Shown one piece after another: positions 1 through 5,886 of a stretch of 6,216 nt of DNA; position 1 is the first letter of the stretch; each line of letters starts with the position of its first letter. The DNA comes from JAYZQT01 sp964412235 (lineage in GTDB: Bacteria > Pseudomonadota > Alphaproteobacteria > MPNO01 > UBA830). The translations under genes were made by a program, and so were the position numbers. Location of the stretch: NCBI GenBank assembly GCA_964412235.1, contig CAYPNT010000120.1, positions 1 through 6,216 of the forward strand, written 5' to 3'. The notes under the pieces are model-generated. The model saw nothing but the letters and a program-made list of their open reading frames with translations. It was not told the DNA's origin and did no database searches.

Positions 1-102
1 TTTTTCACCATTGGCAGAGGTTAAGGTGCCCTGGCCGTGTTCTTTGTTATTCTTCCATTCACCGACGTATTTGTCGCCATTGTCATAGGTTAAGGTGCCC
101 TG
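1..102 (-). pseudogene. MORN-repeat protein fragment, 5'-truncated, runs off window start
   Basis: Read on the minus strand, 34 codons are open and encode about one and a half MORN repeats: QGTLTYDNGDKYVGEW, then KNNKEHGQGTLTSANGEK. The YxGEWxxxxxHGxGTLT pattern is diagnostic of MORN repeats, which form beta-hairpin stacks in membrane-associated or surface proteins. The repeat period is 23 residues (69 bp). The piece has no in-frame ATG, GTG or TTG, and an in-frame TAA (103-105) lies immediately upstream of its first codon, so it cannot be translated as it stands. It looks like the inner part of a longer gene cut exactly at a repeat boundary. The family is clear; whether it is a real remnant or an assembly join cannot be decided from the sequence. 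Confidence 0.75.
18..102. repeat. Direct repeat of 16 bp, 69-bp period (MORN units)
   Basis: The 16-mer aggttaaggtgccctg occurs exactly at 18-33 and 87-102, 69 bp apart, which is one 23-residue MORN unit on the minus strand. The second copy ends at base 102, just where MORN coding stops. Such near-identical repeats are prone to recombination and to misassembly. Confidence 0.85.
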
Positions 103-316
103 TTACAACCTCACGGCATCAATTCTGCATTTCGGTATCCATGTAACGCTGACTTCCCTATGGTATGTCGGAAATCAAATTTTTCCAACTTTAATGGTAC
201 CGGGGCTATTTTTTTTGGGGGGGCCGACCTCACCATTCATCACGACTTTAATAGTTTCGCTTAGAACAGGTGGAGATGTGCTTGACAGAGACAACACAAA
301 TCGCAAACCATTAGCT
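103..316. other. Stretch without a convincing gene, upstream of the dioxygenase
   Basis: No ORF here resembles a known family. The dioxygenase frame is open back through this stretch to a GTG at 95, but the predicted residues are hydrophobic and unlike any dioxygenase N-terminus, and that GTG lies inside the MORN sequence. An uninterrupted run of eight T (209-216) is followed directly by seven G (217-223). A TTGACA hexamer lies at 282-287 but has no TATAAT-like partner at normal spacing and is too close to the start codon to serve it. The dioxygenase promoter is presumably here, but I cannot place it. Confidence 0.5.
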
Positions 317-1657
317 ATGGGCAAAGGTTTCAGCCAACGTTCACAATCATCGGAGACATTACTCGAAGATTCTCCCGAGCAAAATATATTTAGGGTAAAG
401 CGCAAGGCGTTTACCGATCCTAATGTCTACAAGGCTGAAATGTCGCAAATTTTTGAACGTTGTTGGCTCTATTTGTGTCATGAAAGTCAGGTTTCCGGTC
501 ACGGCGATTACATCTCAACAAAAATGGGCACCCACTCAGTAGTTGTCATTCGTGGTGCCGACGATAAAATCAATTGCTTTTACGATTCTTGTCCTCACAG
601 AGGGTCTAAACTTACTTCTCGGGTCAGCGGAACCGCTAAAACTATTACTTGTCGTTATCACGGGTGGTGTTTTAACGCAGATGGCCATTGCACTCTCGTA
701 CGCGGGGGCAGTGAAGCATATCGCCAGCCCGATCTGGACCGGATTGGTACTGACCTACGTCCGATATCAAAGTTTGGTAGTTATAAGGGATTTTTGTTTG
801 GGAGCCTCGACCCAGAAGCCCCAGATTTGGAAGAGTATATTGGTGGCGCAGCTCCATTTATTGATCTCCTAGCTGACCAAGGGCCCGATGGGTTAGAGGT
901 TTTGAGAGGGGAAAGCCGGTATATTATGGAAGCGAATTGGAAGCTCCAAACCGAAAATTCCACTGATGGTTATCACGTTGCGACGGTGCATCGTAATTTT
1001 GCAACAGCCGTTGGCTATCGCGAAACACTCCTTCCTGACATAGGTGATGCTCTGTCTAAAACTGAGGCAAGTCGGATATTAAACCTGGAGAAAATAGGGT
1101 CGGGTGGTTACGATGTTGGCAACGGTCATATGATAAATTGGGCAGATCGTGGCAATCCCGAAGCAGGACCACTTTGGTCACAGCGTGATGTCCTTTTGGA
1201 GCGGTTTTCAAGCGGTAAGGTAAGGTGGATGCTTGAACGTGGTCGGACCGTTACACTGTTTCCGAACCTTCTTTTAAATGATGTAGCGTCCACCTGTATC
1301 AGGGTATGGCGACCACTTGCACCAAACCTCACGGAGATAGAGACGTGGTGTATTGCCCCTAAGGGAGAGCAACCAGACGAGAGGCGCGCGCGGATACGTA
1401 AATATGAAGATTTCTTCTTTCCGTCTAGCCTTGCGGTTCCCGACGATGTCCGCGCTATGGAGGGGGCGCATATTGGTTCTGAGGCATATGATGGAGGTTG
1501 GAACGACCTGGCGCTAGGAGCGAAGACTTTAATTGAAGGTGCTGACGACGCGGCACGGGAATTAGACGTTAGGCCAGTAAACAGCAATCCGGGCCGTGAG
1601 GTCGAGACACCCTTTTTTGCGTTTTGGCGTGAGTGGGCGGAGCGTGTGCTTAAATGA
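317..1657 (+). CDS. Rieske aromatic ring-hydroxylating dioxygenase, alpha (large) subunit, benzoate/toluate/anthranilate dioxygenase-like
   Basis: Catalytic subunit of a cytoplasmic non-haem iron oxygenase that adds O2 to an aromatic ring, usually giving a cis-diol. From ATG 317 it has 446 residues, close to BenA-type subunits (about 450-460). The Rieske [2Fe-2S] ligands are complete: C92-P-H94, then C112-RY-H115 in CRYHGW. The catalytic domain begins near residue 195 and shows NWKL (207-210), then D217-GYH220-VATV-H225, giving the bridging Asp and two iron histidines; D376 or D377 in VPDD is the likely carboxylate ligand. GFLFGSLDP and LEVLRGES resemble the benzoate branch. The start is uncertain: GTG at 278 is in frame, has AGGTGG at 268-273, and would give 459 residues, whereas ATG 317 has no clear ribosome site but better matches the family N-terminus. 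The stop overlaps the beta-subunit start (ATGA). Substrate cannot be told from sequence. Confidence 0.93.
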   Translation: MGKGFSQRSQSSETLLEDSPEQNIFRVKRKAFTDPNVYKAEMSQIFERCWLYLCHESQVSGHGDYISTKMGTHSVVVIRGADDKINCFYDSCPHRGSKLTSRVSGTAKTITCRYHGWCFNADGHCTLVRGGSEAYRQPDLDRIGTDLRPISKFGSYKGFLFGSLDPEAPDLEEYIGGAAPFIDLLADQGPDGLEVLRGESRYIMEANWKLQTENSTDGYHVATVHRNFATAVGYRETLLPDIGDALSKTEASRILNLEKIGSGGYDVGNGHMINWADRGNPEAGPLWSQRDVLLERFSSGKVRWMLERGRTVTLFPNLLLNDVASTCIRVWRPLAPNLTEIETWCIAPKGEQPDERRARIRKYEDFFFPSSLAVPDDVRAMEGAHIGSEAYDGGWNDLALGAKTLIEGADDAARELDVRPVNSNPGREVETPFFAFWREWAERVLK

Positions 1658-2142
1658 CTAGTCTTTTAGAAGAGGCTTCCCATTTGCTACACCAGGAAGC
1701 TTGGTTTTTAGACAATAGGGCGTGGAATGATTGGCTCACGCTTTATACTGATGACTGTATTTTTTGGGCCCCGGCGATGGTCGGGGACGAGAATTGGACG
1801 GATAACCCTGACAATGACGTAAGTTTGATTTACATGGATCGTCCGGGACTCGAGGCGCGGATTTTCAGGATTGAAGGACAGGATTCCTATGCGACCCATC
1901 CATTACCGCACACTAGTCACCTGGTAACTAACATACTAGTTCAGGGGGACGCGGAAGATAAAATTGATGTCTCCGCGGCGTGGATGGTGCGCAGTTATTC
2001 ACGTGCTCATGGAAGCCTTATACGCGGCGGCTTATATCATTATGTAATACGGAAGACGTTGCCCGGTTTAAAAATACTAAAAAAGAAGATTTTTGTTCAC
2101 GATGATAAGATCGTTGGGCCGATTGATATTTACAATATTTGA
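1654..2142 (+). CDS. Aromatic ring-hydroxylating dioxygenase, beta (small) subunit
   Basis: Small subunit of 162 residues, the usual length for BenB/XylY-type partners, with the SnoaL/NTF2-like fold. It has no cofactor and normally supports the alpha3beta3 hexamer. Family features are visible in order: an N-terminal helix with EAWFLD (15-20), DWLTLYTDDCIFWAP (26-40), LEARIFRIEG (66-75) and PHTSHLVTNI (85-94), ending in a C-terminal strand with KKIFVHDDKI. The ATG lies inside the alpha-subunit stop (ATGA, 1654-1657) and has only a distant GGAG, so translational coupling is likely. This tight pairing is the best evidence that the two genes form one enzyme. The last codons form the 5' arm of a strong hairpin at 2111-2154. 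The reductase and cis-diol dehydrogenase genes that often follow in benABCD-type operons are absent; transcription appears to end here. Confidence 0.93.
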   Translation: MTSLLEEASHLLHQEAWFLDNRAWNDWLTLYTDDCIFWAPAMVGDENWTDNPDNDVSLIYMDRPGLEARIFRIEGQDSYATHPLPHTSHLVTNILVQGDAEDKIDVSAAWMVRSYSRAHGSLIRGGLYHYVIRKTLPGLKILKKKIFVHDDKIVGPIDIYNI

Positions 2143-2166
2143 TCGGCCCAACGAATGATTTTGTTT
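2111..2166. terminator. Hairpin terminator between convergent genes
   Basis: A perfect 13-bp inverted repeat, tcgttgggccgat (2111-2123) and atcggcccaacga (2142-2154), encloses an 18-nt loop and is followed on the plus strand by the T-rich atgattttgttt (2155-2166). It overlaps the last ten codons and stop of the dioxygenase beta gene and lies just beyond the stop of the facing hydrolase gene (2165). It most likely ends plus-strand transcription. For the minus strand the trailing tract is weakly T-rich, so it may also act in that direction, less efficiently. The hairpin is seen directly; its function is inferred. Confidence 0.78.
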
Positions 2167-3133
2167 AGTGGCAGGCGCCGATAACGCGCGCTGGCGCACC
2201 AGAGGCCGCTGTTAATCGAATTGCTCCCACAATTAAGACGCATTTTCCAGTTTCTCTTTTGAGTTGCCCGGTACCCGATGCATTCTCTAGCAATTTCCAA
2301 CCACGGGCTAATCCAAGCTGGTGCGCATACCACCCATCTCCGAAGGGATTTTTTCCGCTCGAGCCGCGACCAGACTCACCTGAATCGATAGAGAGATTAT
2401 CCATCATGATCCCATTTATGCGAATACCCTTCCGCTTTTCGATTTCTATAAGTTTTTCAACGGCAGCTTTACCAAATCCCGGATAGTTTAGGCCGTTTAT
2501 GTATGGGTGCATAAAAGCGTTTTTTGGTGGGTTGCCGATAAAAAATTTATCCCAGCCCGAATGCACCACGATCCATGCACGATCCACGATTTGTTCCGCT
2601 ACATTTTGTATATCGGAGGGTAGGACAGTCGCGCCGGTGGCTTTTCCAAAATCAGTGATGGTGCGATTGGGTGATGGCTTTCCATTATTTTTAGCGAGTT
2701 CTTTTGTCACTCTTGAGGAAATATCGATGAAAACAATTGGGCCAATAATGTCCCGCAACGTATATTTTTCAATTGATCTCTTGTCTGTATTTTTTGACTT
2801 GTTTTTATTCAAATAATGGTCGGTCGAGTCGAGGTGGGTCGTATAATGTTCATCAAAATGAAACCATCCCCATTGGAAAAACCCCTTTTGGGTTTTAAAG
2901 GGCTTTTTCAATTTTCGCGTTGCCTGAAACCCAAAACTAGCGACCGCCTTTGAATTATTAATTGGTTTGGAAAGATTTGGCTTTGTAATATCGCCGTTTG
3001 TAGGCTCAAACATCGGTATAATGTGCGTGAAGTCGTAATAACGAACACCACCAATGTTTGTTTGTGCTAGAGAGTGTGTTGCCGTGACTGCCAAAATCCC
3101 TGCAGCTATTCCAGTTTTGATAATGTTTTTCAT
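2165..3133 (-). CDS. Exported cyclase-family (kynurenine formamidase fold) metal-dependent hydrolase
   Basis: A 322-residue member of the cyclase superfamily, which includes KynB formamidase and isatin hydrolase and hydrolyses amide, lactam or lactone-type bonds using Zn or Mn. The metal motif is H96-YTT-H100-L-D102-STD-H106 (2816-2848), matching HxGTHxDxxxH except that Thr replaces Gly. Other family marks are VVHSGWDKF (189-197), MMDNLSIDSG (243-252) and H271 with E283, at the 12-residue spacing seen in KynB. Residues 1-23 form a Sec-type signal peptide (basic MKNIIK, hydrophobic core, cleavage likely after SLA), so the mature enzyme is probably periplasmic, unlike cytoplasmic KynB. Start ATG has AAGG six bases upstream. 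It is last in a minus-strand set with the VOC and aldolase genes, after a 65-bp gap in which I see no terminator or promoter. Substrate unknown; fold call is firm. Confidence 0.88.
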   Translation of the reverse strand: MKNIIKTGIAAGILAVTATHSLAQTNIGGVRYYDFTHIIPMFEPTNGDITKPNLSKPINNSKAVASFGFQATRKLKKPFKTQKGFFQWGWFHFDEHYTTHLDSTDHYLNKNKSKNTDKRSIEKYTLRDIIGPIVFIDISSRVTKELAKNNGKPSPNRTITDFGKATGATVLPSDIQNVAEQIVDRAWIVVHSGWDKFFIGNPPKNAFMHPYINGLNYPGFGKAAVEKLIEIEKRKGIRINGIMMDNLSIDSGESGRGSSGKNPFGDGWYAHQLGLARGWKLLENASGTGQLKRETGKCVLIVGAIRLTAASGAPARVIGACH

Positions 3134-3198
3134 AGCGTACCTTTTTGTTTGAAGTCGTTAAAATTTCATGTTTCTTCCTAGAATTCCCATAGACAATT

Positions 3199-4083
3199 TC
3201 AATGCGAAAAAGGCATGGCCCAAGAACGATTCTCATGCCCGGCCCCAAAATGTACGTTGGTCTGTTCTGGATTTCGGTTGATTAGAGGTCGCGCGAAAAG
3301 TGGATGCGTCAAAGATCTAACCTCATGTTCTAAGGTAAATAACACCCCGTGGTTTTCCATATCTATAATATCTTTAAACCGATATTGATGCTGATTGCTT
3401 TCCTCAGAAATTAATCTACGGGTTAGTAGTTTATTATATGGTCCAGAAAAATCCGCGACGTAGACCTGTATATGATGGCCGTCAAACGGATTAATCTTTC
3501 CTGACGTTTCTCGAAAAATAAGCTCCTGGTGATGACCAACTTGGACGTGTGCAGCCACGCCTTTCGAATATTTGAGGGTTCCGGGTGCGCCTAGTATTTC
3601 CCTGTAAAATTGACATATTCCCTTGGCACTACCTCTAGGGACGGGGAATTCAATGTAAGCGATACCTAATGCTATTCTTTCACCGAATTTCTTAGAGGGA
3701 CTATGTATTCTGAATTTGTTTCCCCACGGGCACGTCGCCGTGACGTAGTTTGTTTCAGCTCTAACAGAAAATTTGGTCTCTTTAAGGGCTGATTTAACCG
3801 ACTTTAAACGTGCTAACAACGCCTTCCTATCCGGAATTACCAACCCAATTTTGCCCCGTAAAACTAGCGGTGCGTTGGTAGGTAGATGGAACTGATTGCG
3901 CCCAATATTAATCCACATGTTGTTGACACTCGTCACCAGATACGGATCGCGGGTTAGGCCGAGCCCAGTAACGTAAAAAAGCGTGGCGAGGCGCTGATCG
4001 GGAACACAGACGTTGACGTGCTCAAGTGAAATCACATTCCCGATATCTTCGGCGCTTCTTACGTAGCACTGTTTACGCTCCAT
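3199..4083 (-). CDS. VOC-superfamily protein with two modules, extradiol-dioxygenase-like
   Basis: A 294-residue protein with two vicinal-oxygen-chelate modules. Module 1 (about 17-130) begins LEHVNVCVPD and has candidate metal ligands H22, H66 (QFHLP) and H127 (FRIHSP). Module 2 (about 138-260) begins AYIEFPVP and contains QELIFRE, GHHIQVYVADF (H203 or H204) and LFTLEHEVRSL (E252 or E254), followed by a conserved-looking tail, HPLFARPLINRNP. The size and two-module layout match type I extradiol dioxygenases, but the position of their first iron histidine is held by E145, so ring-cleaving activity is unproven; an isomerase, lyase or other VOC function is possible. No signal peptide is seen. 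ATG has GGGAG six bases upstream. It starts 17 bp after the aldolase stop, so the two are almost certainly cotranscribed. The superfamily call is strong, the reaction is not. Confidence 0.82.
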   Translation of the reverse strand: MERKQCYVRSAEDIGNVISLEHVNVCVPDQRLATLFYVTGLGLTRDPYLVTSVNNMWINIGRNQFHLPTNAPLVLRGKIGLVIPDRKALLARLKSVKSALKETKFSVRAETNYVTATCPWGNKFRIHSPSKKFGERIALGIAYIEFPVPRGSAKGICQFYREILGAPGTLKYSKGVAAHVQVGHHQELIFRETSGKINPFDGHHIQVYVADFSGPYNKLLTRRLISEESNQHQYRFKDIIDMENHGVLFTLEHEVRSLTHPLFARPLINRNPEQTNVHFGAGHENRSWAMPFSH

Positions 4084-4097
4084 AACGCACTCCCAAT
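4084..4097 (-). promoter_or_regulatory. Ribosome binding site of the VOC gene
   Basis: On the minus strand GGGAG (4090-4094) lies six bases before the ATG at 4083, which fixes that start. The ten bases ATTGGGAGTG (4088-4097) are identical to the leader of the aldolase gene. Confidence 0.75.
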
Positions 4098-4100
4098 GTT

Positions 4101-4868
4101 TTATGCGTCAGTTAATTTGGTGGCTTCTAGCATATCTTTGGCGTTGGCAATCATATGACGGAAATCACTGGATAAGGTCACAAGATCGAAACCCCTTTCG
4201 ATCATCTCGTTTGCGTATTCTGCGGTCATCGCATGAATTCCCGCTTTTTTACCACAATCATGTGCCGCTTTTAGCGTCATTTCAATTCTTTTCATTACTT
4301 TTGGCGTGCGTTGATCTCCACCGGGAGCACCGCCGAGGGAGACTGATAGGTCTGAAGGTCCTATATAAACAGCGTCGAGACCGTCTACTGAGCAAATTTC
4401 ATCCAGGTTGTCTACGGCTTCCTGTGTCTCAATCATGGCGAAAGTTAAGATCGTTTCAGACGCATGAGCGTGATAGTCCGAACCCGAATAGAAGACTGCA
4501 CGAACTGGTCCGGTAGACCTATAACCTTCGGGTGCATATCGACAGGCCCCGACAAACTTTTCGCACTCTTCGCGGGAATTGATCATCGGACAAATCACCC
4601 CGTAGGCACCCGCATCAAGCGATTTCATGATGATGGCGGGATCATTCCAGGGCACCCGCACCATAGGTGCAACTTCATATTGCGTTATACCCTGCAACAT
4701 CGGGACCATGTCGCTGTAATCTGTGACCCCATGTTGCATGTCAACGGTCACGGCGTCCCAACCTAATGACGCCATCACCTCGGCAGCAAAGGAACTGGGG
4801 ATGCACAGAAAGACGTTCACCGCAGGACGACCTTCGTCCCATACTTTTTTAATTTGATTTGCTTTCAC
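4101..4868 (-). CDS. HpcH/HpaI-family class II aldolase
   Basis: A 255-residue metal-dependent aldolase of the HpcH/HpaI family, whose members cleave 4-hydroxy-2-oxoacids to pyruvate (or an analogue) and an aldehyde at the end of meta-cleavage pathways, or act on sugar acids. The active-site residues are all in place: H46 in DMQHG (general base), R71 in MVRVPW, metal ligands E147 in MIETQE and D173 in IGPSDLS. Length and fold pattern match the family, with the typical opening (NxxKxxWxEG, then IPSSFAAEVMA). The start is a GTG with GGGAG nine bases upstream; no other in-frame start is near. It is first in the minus-strand set and lies 17 bp from the VOC gene. The DMQHG subgroup is common in proteobacteria with mostly unassigned substrates, so the natural substrate here is inferred from neighbours only. 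Confidence 0.9.
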   Translation of the reverse strand: MKANQIKKVWDEGRPAVNVFLCIPSSFAAEVMASLGWDAVTVDMQHGVTDYSDMVPMLQGITQYEVAPMVRVPWNDPAIIMKSLDAGAYGVICPMINSREECEKFVGACRYAPEGYRSTGPVRAVFYSGSDYHAHASETILTFAMIETQEAVDNLDEICSVDGLDAVYIGPSDLSVSLGGAPGGDQRTPKVMKRIEMTLKAAHDCGKKAGIHAMTAEYANEMIERGFDLVTLSSDFRHMIANAKDMLEATKLTDA

Positions 4869-4885
4869 TTTAGGACACTCCCAAT
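4869..4885 (-). promoter_or_regulatory. Ribosome binding site of the aldolase gene, GTG start
   Basis: GGGAG on the minus strand (4878-4882) lies nine bases before the GTG at 4866-4868. It lies within ATTGGGAGTG (4876-4885), the same ten bases found before the VOC gene. Confidence 0.65.
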
Positions 4886-4889
4886 ACGG

Positions 4890-4900
4890 AATACTGTATT
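4890..4900. promoter_or_regulatory. Candidate operator palindrome AATACTGTATT
   Basis: Perfect 11-bp palindrome (AATAC, central T, GTATT) placed 22 bp before the aldolase GTG, between its ribosome site and the AT-rich minus-strand promoter region. Its form recalls GntR-family operators built around GTAT/ATAC half-sites. No regulator gene is in the window, so function is a guess from position and symmetry. Confidence 0.35.
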
Positions 4901-4980
4901 ACACTCTAAAATATTAAAGCGGGAGTTAAAACACCGCCTCGGATTGACGGCTGTCTTATTAACTGTGTATTTGAGAATAG

Positions 4981-5886
4981 ATGAATGTGAAAAACCCCAT
5001 CCGTTATATTGAAGAAATGGAGACCGTGCCAACACCCGTGCGTGGCATCATTTTAGCAATCGCGTCAGGCGCATTTTTTGCGTCGATGCACGGGTCGGTA
5101 CGCCTCCTGTCTCAAGATTTAGACGCAATGGAGATAGCGTTTTTTCGAGCTTTCTTTGGTTTTGTTTTTTTTACACCTATTCTCCTCCGAACGCGTTTGT
5201 CCATCTTAAAAACAAGCCGTTTCCCCTTGCATATGTTGCGCGGTCTATTCAATGGGGCATCCCTATTATTGTGGTTCACAGCACTAAGTCTCGTGCCGTT
5301 AGGTGATGCGACAGCCTTGTCACTTACGGGCCCACTGTTTGTTGCGTTAGGTGCTATGTTTATACTTGGCGAAACTATACGTGGGCCCCGTTGGATTGCG
5401 CTGGCTGTTGGATTTGCTGGTACGCTAATAATCGTTCGGCCGGGCTTTCAGGAAATTAATCTTGGGATGATTTTGGTTCTCGTTTCAATGCTTTGCGTCA
5501 CGTGCTCTAAGTTGATTGCAAAAACGTTGGCACGTACAGACCAGCCATCGACCATTGTAGCCTACCTATCCTTGACAATGATGGTACCCTCGGGAATCGC
5601 CCTATTGTTCGTTTGGCAAACCCCTACCTGGTCTCAGCTTTTTATGATGATAATGATCGGTTTTTCAGCTAGTTGTGGTCACATGCTTCTTACGACTGCT
5701 TATAAAATAGCCGACATTTCACTTATAGAGCCGGTGGTTTTTGCGAGGCTCATATGGGCGGCAATCGTCGGATGGTTTATGTTTTCGGAATTTCCCGGAA
5801 TTTGGGTGTGGCTGGGAGCAGCTCTCATAGTATTGGCATCTACTTGGCTTGCTCGGCAGGAATCGAGAACATCTGATCAGGTTTAG
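4981..5886 (+). CDS. EamA/DMT-superfamily transporter
   Basis: An inner-membrane protein of 301 residues with ten predicted transmembrane segments in two EamA repeats (about 22-153 and 161-291). Family marks include the charged MEIAFFRAFFGF at the second helix, PLGDATALSLTGPLF (106-120), then ILGETIRGPRW and LIIVRPGF closing repeat 1; repeat 2 has ADISLIEPVVFARLIWA and FMFSEFPGIWVWLGA. DMT proteins of this type move metabolites such as amino acids, often outward, but the substrate cannot be predicted from sequence. The ribosome site is weak (GAG before 4981); ATG 5017, twelve codons in, is a possible start that would still keep all ten helices. It is divergent from the aldolase set and may share its control. 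Its stop overlaps that of purD. Confidence 0.88.
   Translation: MNVKNPIRYIEEMETVPTPVRGIILAIASGAFFASMHGSVRLLSQDLDAMEIAFFRAFFGFVFFTPILLRTRLSILKTSRFPLHMLRGLFNGASLLLWFTALSLVPLGDATALSLTGPLFVALGAMFILGETIRGPRWIALAVGFAGTLIIVRPGFQEINLGMILVLVSMLCVTCSKLIAKTLARTDQPSTIVAYLSLTMMVPSGIALLFVWQTPTWSQLFMMIMIGFSASCGHMLLTTAYKIADISLIEPVVFARLIWAAIVGWFMFSEFPGIWVWLGAALIVLASTWLARQESRTSDQV

Larger units (their letters stand above)
4869..4980. promoter_or_regulatory. Divergent promoter region, aldolase set versus transporter
   Basis: These 112 bp between two divergently read genes must hold at least the promoter of the aldolase-VOC-hydrolase set and probably that of the transporter. On the plus strand TTGACG (4944-4949) with TATTTG (4968-4973) at 18-bp spacing is a weak candidate for the transporter; its start point would lie close to the ATG at 4981. 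AT-rich TAATAT and TAATAC hexamers occur on the minus strand for the aldolase, but neither has a good -35 partner. A palindrome lies at 4890-4900. Confidence 0.5.

Noticed and set aside
282..287. TTGACA as a -35 box for the dioxygenase operon
   Set aside because: No -10 hexamer at 16-18 bp spacing, and the start point would fall beyond the chosen start codon.
95..316. N-terminal extension of the dioxygenase from GTG 95 (74 extra residues)
   Set aside because: It starts inside the MORN repeat, crosses the suspected junction, and its hydrophobic residues have no counterpart in the family; the family N-terminus fits ATG 317 or GTG 278.
175..405. Minus-strand frame of 76 residues
   Set aside because: It overlaps the dioxygenase 5' end, resembles no family, and includes the T8G7 run; likely a chance frame.
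1126..1587. Minus-strand frame of 153 residues inside the dioxygenase gene
   Set aside because: It is antisense to strongly conserved dioxygenase catalytic sequence and its composition (Ser/Arg/Pro-rich) is typical of a shadow frame.
1657..1940. Three ACTAGT hexamers within 284 bp (1657, 1912, 1935)
   Set aside because: More than expected by chance, but unevenly spaced, all in coding sequence, and without other shared flanks; no function supported.
4103..4766. Two plus-strand frames (137 and 100 residues) opposite the aldolase gene
   Set aside because: They are antisense shadows of a gene with all its catalytic residues intact; no family resemblance.
4919..4937. GCGG/CCGC mini-hairpin followed on the minus strand by a T/A-rich run, as an attenuator
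   Set aside because: The stem is only four pairs with a 12-base loop, too weak to claim.
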